A DNA stretch of 15,000 nucleotides from assembly GCA_009663005.1 (NCBI GenBank), contig CM018890.1, positions 4,023,290 to 4,038,289 on the forward strand, read 5' to 3'. The position numbers were made by a program, and so were the translations under genes. This stretch comes from Actinidia chinensis (lineage: Eukaryota; Streptophyta; Magnoliopsida; Ericales; Actinidiaceae). Below are positions 8,768 to 15,000 of the stretch, one piece after another (position 1 is the first letter of the stretch; every line of letters starts with the position of its first letter). The notes beneath the pieces are model-generated. The model saw only the letters and a list, made by a program, of their open reading frames with translations. It was not told the DNA's origin and did no database searches.

Positions 8768-8855
8768 TTGGAAAGAAAGATTTAGAGGTAAACGAGGGTA
8801 CAATTTTGTCTCTAATAGGAGTTGGGCTGATTCGTTCTCAAAAGTGGTCAAAATT
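8768..8855 (+). repeat. diverged direct repeat, copy 2
   Basis: Second copy of 8411-8490, offset about 357-366 bp, with moderate identity and small gaps. Together the two copies suggest an internally duplicated repeat element. Confidence 0.65.
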
Positions 8856-9296
8856 GAGATGGAAACGTTTTGGATAGAAAAAGAAATTATGCAGTTCTTA
8901 ATCTACTAGAATTCTAATGTAAAGTCTATAAATACTTTCTATATCTTATGAACGAGATATACTTAGTTTAGGATTTCTTAAGCCTCTTAATGAATTTCAT
9001 ATTACTCTTAGATTTTACAATTTTGTAATATTTTAAATTTTATTATTTTAATACAAATTTTTCCGTAAGCTTTTAATAACCATTATTTATTTTTGTTAGC
9101 CATGATTGGCTAATTTTCCTAACTCGGGATCAATGTGAGGTTTGATTGGGGATTATTAAGGTTGACCACATGGAGGTTATTTTAATATCACCGCTATATG
9201 TTCTAGATTTTTCTTCTTCTTCTCTTTCGTTTAGATACTTTTGAAAATTAGGACGTCCTATTATGTTCGGTAAGTGCCGATGCTGAGTAGCTAATT
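8856..9296. other. AT-rich repeat debris with TATA-like site
   Basis: No ORF. TATAAATA at about 8926-8933 followed by T/C-rich sequence could be the promoter part of an old LTR. TTAGCCATGATTGGCTAA at 9097-9114 is a short perfect palindrome (6 bp arms). A T/C microsatellite-like run (TTCTTCTTCTTCTC) lies at 9210-9224. No element ends were found. Confidence 0.35.
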
Positions 9297-9476
9297 CAGT
9301 ATATTACGCTGCCTTGTACGTTTATGTGTGAGATGGATGTATCAGATGTGTTACGTGAATCGATGAGCACGACCTCTAGATTATAACAATCAAATTTATT
9401 CTAAAGGAACGTTTATATAGAAATTGATGGGGCTCAGTATATACGCTGCCTTGTAACGGTTTATGCGTGAGTTGGG
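9297..9476 (+). repeat. pair of ~40 bp direct repeats, 138 bp apart
   Basis: CAGTATATTACGCTGCCTTG at 9297 and CAGTATATACGCTGCCTTG at 9435 begin two copies, each continuing TA(A)CG(G)TTTATG(T/C)GTGAG(A/T)TGG. Differences are mostly one-base indels. The function is unknown; it may be the start of a longer tandem unit. Confidence 0.65.
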
Positions 9477-9712
9477 TCATTATATTTGTGCACGAATTTA
9501 GATTGAAAGAATAATATTTTAAAAAGCAAACCTCGAATCCGAGACCCACGATGTATGTAAGTCGAAAGATTTTAAAGTTATAAGAGCCTCCATTGGAATC
9601 GAGAAACCTAATATTGATTCAATGATTGCAAGTCACTTTTATTATCAGTTTAAACTAGTTTAATTATTTTTCTAATTTAAGATAGTTTAATCTACAAAAT
9701 CAAGAAATACGA
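9477..9712. other. no recognised feature
   Basis: AT-rich sequence without an ORF. A phrase near 9531-9552 (cctcgaatccgagacccacg) resembles wording common in plant repeats, but no family can be named. Confidence 0.4.
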
Positions 9713-9868
9713 TTTTTTTTTTTTTAAGCATAAGTTAGGATCCAAGTTAGGATTGAGGCTATTATTTATTATTTGTTTTTCACCTTGGCACTACTCCTTG
9801 TGGGGATCGAACTCGTAACTTCGAGGTTTATTACTATTTCGCCTACTCGTACACTTGCGGAAAATAAT
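9713..9868 (-). repeat. abundant-plant-repeat motif with B-box-like GTTCGATCCC
   Basis: On the minus strand it reads CCGCAAGTGTACGAG..., about 40 bases later GAGTTCGATCCCCAC, and it ends in a 13 base A run (T run at 9713-9725 on the plus strand). Similar wording (CCGCAAGTG...TCGATCCCACAGGGA) is, from memory, very common in plant genomes. The pol III B-box consensus GGTTCGANNCC is nearly matched and the A-tail is SINE-like, but no A-box is convincing, so a SINE remains unproven. Confidence 0.35.
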
Positions 9869-9884
9869 TCACTTCTGGGAGAGA

Positions 9885-10690
9885 ATCACGAACTACGTAA
9901 AACCTCTTCTGCATCACTCTATTAATGTCTTCTATTTCTCTATACTAGTGATATCCCAAATAACATAATGCATTAGTAGATAAAATCATTCAGCATTATT
10001 TGTTTAATAAAATGTAACGTCACAATTTTTGGTCTTTTGTGAGCCAAAATAAATTAAAAATAAAAAATAATAAATATAAAATTCTCAAATTTGATTTTTT
10101 ATATTATTAGTTAAATAATCAAATTATAAAAATATATTGAATAAACAATCGTTTTGTATAATTTGATGAGTCAATTTTGACCATGTTGGTCGTATTTCTC
10201 ATCTTATTTCTCGCCCACAAGAACGAGGCATTTTAATTAAATTTTAAATTAAGTTAAAATTTAATTTCCTCAGTCATCTAATTAGAGAATCGAAAAGGTA
10301 ATAAAATAAGAATATTTTACAGAAAAAATTCTAAAATCCAAAAGTAAGATTCAGAAATACTCCCACTTTGAATTAATTTAGATTTTATAACTTGTTAATC
10401 TTGGACAATCGATTTTATTAAAGAAAGTCTCGAGATTAGGGTTGTGTGAAAGGTATAATATACAATAAATTATATATAATATATAATATTTTTGCAGATA
10501 ACAAATTGATTACTTAAGTTTAATGTTCAAGTGTCTAAATTTACACCTTTAACTTGATATTATGGGTAATTATATTTGGACATTATATTAGTCGATGTTT
10601 GTTAAACTTCGTTTTCTTATGGTAATATAAATAATTTCTTCGGGAAAATCAAACCATTAGGAAACTATATTATATTTACTATGAAAATAT
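9885..10690 (+). repeat. long direct duplication, copy 1 (~800 bp)
   Basis: Aligns along its length with 14185-15000, shifted by 4,298-4,309 bp. Anchors shared exactly or nearly so include TCTTCTGC, TATACTAGTGAT, TTATTTCTCGCCCACAAGAA (10204 region) and a 29 bp identical block at 10543-10571. Between anchors it differs by many one-base indels and substitutions. The left edge (ACGTAAAACCTCTTCTGC...CTCTATTAATG) resembles the 3' part of Copia LTRs. This copy has a 13 bp perfect inverted repeat (10235-10247 / 10254-10266) that is shortened in copy 2. The right edge may run past 10690, because copy 2 is cut by the end of the window. No ORF. Confidence 0.9.
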
Positions 10691-11143
10691 ATTAATTTTT
10701 TTGTTTTTTAACTTTTAAAAAAACTCAGTAAAAGTACGTAGTAAAGAAAAAAAAAAAATAGTTAATAATTGAATAAAAATAACTTTTACATACTTTAGTA
10801 AATATTTTTCAAATCAGAAGAAAGTTTTATATTTTTAAATTCTTCTTGTCAAGGAAAACTAAAAAATTATAAAATTTAAATGGTTAAAAGAAATTTTCTG
10901 GAGAGGTGGACGAAGAGAATGATGGTGAGAGGGAAGAACTGGAATAAATACGTACCTTGATACACTGAATATTTTTTAAAAAAAATAAAAACTAGATCAT
11001 GATCGACGAGTTTAATCAATCATATTTGCAAATTTTGAGCCACCTGATCACGCAATAACTTTTGATTATGAGTTATGGAAAGAGCGTTCGTAATTGGCCA
11101 CCGCGTATCGAAGGTGTTGGTCTTCTTACCAACGGCGACTTAG
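10691..11143. other. AT-rich stretch, no recognised gene
   Basis: Homopolymer-rich AT sequence, then a less AT-rich part from about 10890. There are no supported ORFs. It may contain more of the duplicated segment; the matching part of copy 2 lies beyond the window. Confidence 0.45.
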
Positions 11144-11450
11144 AAAAGCTCCTTTCATTTTCAATTTCTAAATGACCAATGAAGAGAGAAGAAGGAGACA
11201 GTTTATGCAATTTCCATTCACCAAAAAAACAAAGAAGGGATGAGAGAGAGAGTTGTGAAATCTCCTTCATTTTCATTTCTTAATGACAATGTGAGAGAGA
11301 CTTTATGCCAAATTTCCATTTCACCCAAAAAGAAAAAGAAGAAAAAAAAAAGGAGAGAGGAGAGAAGGGGGAGAGAGAGGGGGAAATCTCTTCAATTCAT
11401 TATGTCTAACATGAAATGAGAGAGGAAAGAGAGAGAGAGACGACGTGGTC
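11144..11450. repeat. GA-rich tandem repeat, about 2.5 units of 113-126 bp
   Basis: Units start near 11144, 11257 and 11383 with (G)AAA(G/T)CTC(C)TTCA..TTTCA, then TTTCT(A/T)AATGAC, a TTTATGC.A.TTTCCATT block, an A-rich part and a GAGAGAGA tail. The third unit stops early. The GA tracts look like slippage-prone microsatellite inside each unit. No coding frame is conserved between units, so the minus-strand ORFs at 11073-11276 and 11321-11512 are treated as chance. Confidence 0.75.
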
Positions 11451-11627
11451 CATTTGCGCAGAACACAAGGACACGACAAACAATGTGGCGTCCTTGTCTG
11501 CACTTTTCTCATCTCTAGGATTTACCATTTCTCTAATCTTTGAAAAATATAGTATTCAAAAAAAAATTATTGTAAAAAATACACAAAAATAAAAGTAGCG
11601 TGGCGTTGAATTTTAACATTAGGTAGA
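11451..11627. other. spacer, no feature
   Basis: AT-rich DNA with poly-A runs between the GA-rich repeat and the LTR-like segment. No motif recognised. Confidence 0.5.
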
Positions 11628-11851
11628 TGTGAGCCCATATATATGAAAATATCGTCCTACCTATCGTTTTTTGCATATTTTTTTTTTATATAATGGTGGA
11701 GGAAAGAAAAAAAATATATATTTTATCGCGAGTAAGCTATAGGAGAGCACCCGTCGGAGTTGTCCTTCATAACAAGTTGTTGGTCATCACCTTCACACTG
11801 GAGCTCGGACGATAAACTTCAACGGGCTTCCACGCATGTGCCGAGTTGTAC

Positions 11852-11860
11852 TATAAAAGG
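11852..11860 (+). promoter_or_regulatory. TATA box of the LTR-like segment
   Basis: TATAAAAGG, about 30 bp before an expected start of the R region, followed by a pyrimidine-rich leader (TTTCTCTCTC). The location fits the LTR promoter. Activity cannot be judged. Confidence 0.5.
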
Positions 11861-12124
11861 ACAAATCTTTTATCTCTCATGAATACGTAATTCTGTCTAT
11901 CTCTACTCATTTTCTCTCTCTAAAACAAGAGTTAAGAACTCCTCTCTTGCTTTCTCTCTCTCCTATTTTTCAGTCACTAACTTGATTATTGGCGAGTCAT
12001 CCCCGAAATAGCCGGACAGTCTTTCTACTATTTCTTCTCCTTTTGGCAGGTCAACCATCTATTTATTAGTTCCGAGACAGAAACACTTCTAGCCACCCCG
12101 GACGGTTTAGTTTTCCATCCTACG

Positions 12125-12142
12125 TGGGCGTCTATGGAAATT
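12125..12142 (+). other. PBS-like sequence after LTR
   Basis: TGGGCGTCTATGGAAATT resembles the common plant gypsy post-LTR sequence TTGGCGCCGTCTGTGGGAA but has at least one gap and several changes, so priming would be doubtful. Confidence 0.35.
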
Positions 12143-12649
12143 ATTAAAAAAAATACAAGGACTTGAATCGTTCAATCATTGCCGTCTTTTGACTGCTGTT
12201 AGTTGTATCCCATGGTACGAGTATCATGTATGGCGTAAGGAAAAATTTAGCACACACTATAATAAAAAATGTTACATTTGCATGAAACATTACGATCTCT
12301 TGTGATAAAAAATAATTTATAATTTATTTTATTATAATTTGTTGTGGTGAATATTTATCTTATTGGGATAATATTATTCCGAAGCGTATTATATGCATCA
12401 TGTTGGTGTAAGTATTGTAGCCGTTCTCTTATTGTTATTACATTATTTTAAAATATTGATTAAACATTATATATTATATAATGGTAATTAATAGAGTAAA
12501 TGGCTATGTATTGTTCTTCACAAAATAGTAGATTTTAGCTAATTTGTCCCAAAAGCAACATTGAAAAAAAAAATATAAGGAAATTACTTGACCAAAGAAC
12601 CACTTTCATGTTTATTTTTCGTCTAAAGAATGTTTTCCCATGCATTAAT
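12143..12649. other. AT-rich DNA, no recognised gene
   Basis: A short plus-strand ATG reading starts at 12212 after the PBS-like site but stops within about a dozen codons and resembles no gag protein. The AT-rich dyad near 12310-12350 (ATAATTTATAATTTATTTTATTATAATTTG) has no known role. Confidence 0.4.
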
Positions 12650-12851
12650 GGCTCCATTCCGGTACCAGCTTTCGGTTGATTTTTTAAGCTTATAAGTAAA
12701 AAAAGCAGTTCAGAATTGAATTTTTTCTTTTTATTGTTTAACTAAAAGTGTAAAAAGACAGAAAAAACAATTTTAAAACAAAAAAAAAACTTAATTTTTT
12801 TAATAATAAATTGTAAAAAGTTTTACTTTTTAAACATTACCAAACGGAGCT
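12650..12851. mobile_element. MITE-like element (~200 bp, hAT-type ends)
   Basis: Starts GGCTCCATTCCGGTACC and ends ATTACCAAACGGAGCT, which are imperfect inverted repeats: reversed, the right end reads AGCTCCGTTTGGTAAT. The inner sequence AAGCTTATAAGTAAAAAAAGCAG is typical of common plant hAT-like MITEs with the 'GGCTCCGTTTGGTA' end. No clear target duplication was found, and the flanks (GCATTAAT left, AGTTACTT right) do not match, so the ends may be off by a few bases or the copy is eroded. No coding capacity. Confidence 0.65.
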
Positions 12852-14184
12852 AGTTACTTCATGATGATAAGGCTTTTTATTTTTGTGTATGACCAACTGT
12901 GGCAGCCTTGCCTTGCCTGCCTCTTCTCAAAAGTACTTTTTTTGGTTCGCATTTTAGCTTTTTGTTATTTCGCCATTTTCACTTTCACATAGAAGTACTG
13001 TACAGACAAATGGAAAAAAAAAAAACAAAGGTAAATGAGGTAAATAATTCTTATAGTAGTCATCTTGTATTACTTGGGTCTCTTTAATTAATTTTCTCAA
13101 TTGCATGATCAATGTTTTCAATGAATTATTGATTCTTTACTAGTACCCAAAATAATTTCTTCAAACTATTTATTATAAAAAGGGTCTTTAAGAATTTTCT
13201 AGTCTTTGCTATCGATCAAGGATCCATACATTATGGAAGAACACATAGGTAATTATTCGAGTTTGATTTCAATAATGATAGAAAAGGCCCGAAAAAACTA
13301 AAGACATTTTTTTATAATAAATTAAATTAGAAAGTTAAATTACTGTTTGTAATTAGTAATTAGTAAAGAACCACTTAAAAAACTCAAACTCAAAACATTT
13401 TAAGAAATATATAGAAAATTAGTATAGAGGGATCAAAGTAACATAGATAAAACTTTATGGACCTATTAGCTTAATTTATCTGTAATTAAAAAAAAATGAC
13501 TGAACATAACAAACAGCCCTTCTAGTGGGAACGTTGGCGTTGGTCTTCAGAAATTATCAGTTGTCTTAGAGTAATGCTTTAATCTTAGATATGGTTTTAA
13601 ACGTTAGATTCATTATTTTTTATCTAAATTTTAACCAACATATACAGATGTCAACAAAAGCTGCAAAATTATTGAGACTTCCAAAAAATTTGAGTTTTAA
13701 TAACTCGGGTTCCAGGCCTGCATACATAAATTTAATGTCAAAAAATTTCGGGCGTATTTGATTAAATCGGATTTTTAAAAAATACAATTACTAATCTTTT
13801 AAACACCTTCCTCCTTCTCATGCACCCTTCTCCATCCCATACTGATCCGATGGCAGCCAATAGCGGGCGATTGCAATGGACTTTTTTAGTAATAACGAAC
13901 GAAAATGAAAATTATACTTTTGAATTTTATAAATAGAGATTTTCGTTGTTCAAAAACATATAACACAAAACTTAAACTATTTGATACGCTAAAACAAAAG
14001 TTTCACTATTAATAGTAGAAAAATTTATATATTTGATATTTGTGATGTTTAGAGATATGATTAGAATTATCTAATCAATTGAGATTGAAAGACTTAAATA
14101 TGTCTAGCTTACATCTATTCTACAGTCCATGTATATGGTTATATTCATAACTATATATTAATCTTGAATGCATGACATAAATGG
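12852..14184. other. AT-rich intergenic DNA, no recognised gene
   Basis: No supported ORF: the 62-codon plus-strand frame at 12899-13087 is low in similarity to anything and ends in a poly-A-rich stretch. Poly-A/T runs are common (13013-13025, 13489-13496). The stretch 13741-13765 (TTCGGGCGTATTTGATTAAATCGG) resembles a MITE end but has no partner. Confidence 0.45.
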
Positions 14185-15000
14185 AGCCGACCACGTTAAA
14201 CATCTTCTGCTATCTCTCTATTAATTATTCTATTTCTCTTATACTAGTGATTATCACAAATAAAAACATAATGCCTTAGTAGATAAAATCAATCAGCATA
14301 TTTTTTTAAATAAATTGTAACTGTCACAATTTTGTTTCTTTTTATGAAACCAAAGCACTTAAAAATAAAAAATAAAAAATATAAAAATTCTCCAAATTGA
14401 TTGTGTTATATTATTGGTAAATAATTAAAATTTTAAAATAGATTGAACTAAACAATAGTTTTATAATTGATGAGTCGATTTGACCGTTGTTGTGCTTGGT
14501 TTAATTCTAATCTTATTTCTCGCCCACAAGAATGAGGCCTTTAATTTAAAGTTAAAATTTAATTCCTGAGCTCATCTTAATTAGAGAACTCGAAAACGTA
14601 AAAAAAAAAAAACAATAATTTTTAACAGAAAAAATTTAAATCCAATAGTAGTAATATCAGAAAGTACTTCCAATTTTGAATTTAATTTAGATTTTATTAA
14701 CTTGTAATTCTTGTTACAGTTCCGATTTTTAAGAAATTTAGAGATTAGGGTGTGAAAGTATAATATACGATAAATCTATTATTTTTTTATTTTTTTATTT
14801 TTCAGCTTAACAAATTATTACTTAAGTTTAATATTTTCAAGTTGTCTAATTACACCTTTAACTTGATATTATGGGTAATTTAATATTTGTGACATATATA
14901 TAGTCGATGTTAAATATAGTTGTACTATGGTAATTAAATAATTTCTTGGTTAAAATCAAACCATTATGAACAATGTATTTATTATATGAAAAATATAATT
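14185..15000 (+). repeat. long direct duplication, copy 2 (cut by window end)
   Basis: Second copy of 9885-10690. Matching anchors are CATCTTCTGC (14201), TATACTAGTGATTATC, TCTTATTTCTCGCCCACAAG (14511-14530), ACACCTTTAACTTGATATTA (14852-14871) and ATCAAACCATTA near 14955. The alignment has no large gap, only small indels, so the pair is one event and not scattered similarity. The copy continues beyond the window. It is older than the two identical units at 1788-2175, judging by divergence. Confidence 0.9.

Larger units (their letters stand above)
11628..12142 (+). mobile_element. LTR-like segment of a Ty3/gypsy-type retrotransposon (remnant)
   Basis: Order fits an LTR. A TGTGAGCCCA start candidate lies at 11628. 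A GC-richer U3 follows, then CTATAAAAGG with TATA at 11852-11860, then a CTCTCTCT-rich leader (R). A U5-like block CACTAACTTGATTATTGGCG, CATCCCCGAAATAGCCGGA and TTTTGGCAGGTCAACC follows, which mirrors the phrase ACTTGAGCGTCGGAG...CCCCG...TTGCAGGT seen in many plant gypsy LTRs. TGGGCGTCTATGGAAATT at 12125-12142 resembles the TTGGCGCCGTCTGTGGGAA primer-binding end, with changes. No gag-pol follows, so this is a solo or decayed LTR. Ends and target duplication are uncertain. Confidence 0.55.

Noticed and set aside
11073..11512. Two minus-strand ORFs of 63-67 codons
   Set aside because: They read through the GA-rich tandem repeat, giving Ser/Leu-rich low-complexity peptides not conserved between units.
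12899..13087. Plus-strand ORF of 62 codons starting MAALPCLPLL
   Set aside because: It looks signal-peptide-like at the start, but has no known similarity and ends in poly-A-rich sequence; no promoter or splice context supports it.

Overview
The window is plant nuclear DNA, most likely from a eudicot. It is AT-rich, holds no long intact ORF and no bacterial signal, and is built from plant-type repeats: an L1-type LINE, a gypsy-like LTR remnant, a hAT-like MITE, a satellite-like tandem array and TTTCGTCACC subterminal-type repeats. I see no intact protein-coding gene, no rRNA or tRNA gene and no CRISPR. The many one-base indels, mostly in homopolymers, suggest old decayed repeats, an unpolished long-read assembly, or both.

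Layout. 1-1336 is AT-rich non-coding DNA with one weak exon-like site on the minus strand. 1337-2385 is a tandem array of 191-200 bp units, two of which are identical. 2386-2770 looks like a pyrimidine-rich leader of a minus-strand gene, which would place the array in its first intron; this is weakly supported. 2962-3660 holds two diverged direct copies of a ~175 bp segment. 3838-4616 is an array in which a 40 bp unit alternates with an ~85 bp unit, both built on GGTGACGAAA / TTTCGTCACC, as in CACTA transposon ends.

4640-8405 is a minus-strand LINE carrying a broken ORF1 (CCHC knuckle) and a broken ORF2 (endonuclease, reverse transcriptase, start of zf-RVT). It is truncated at both ends. 8406-9880 is other repeat debris with two pairs of short direct repeats and a motif typical of abundant plant repeats.

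9885-10690 and 14185-15000 are two diverged direct copies of one ~800 bp sequence, about 4.3 kb apart. Between them lie a GA-rich tandem repeat (11144-11450), an LTR-like segment with TATA box and PBS-like end (11628-12142), a ~200 bp MITE (12650-12851) and plain AT-rich DNA. Nothing forms a working pathway; the window is a nest of transposon insertions and local duplications, possibly next to the 5' end of one gene.
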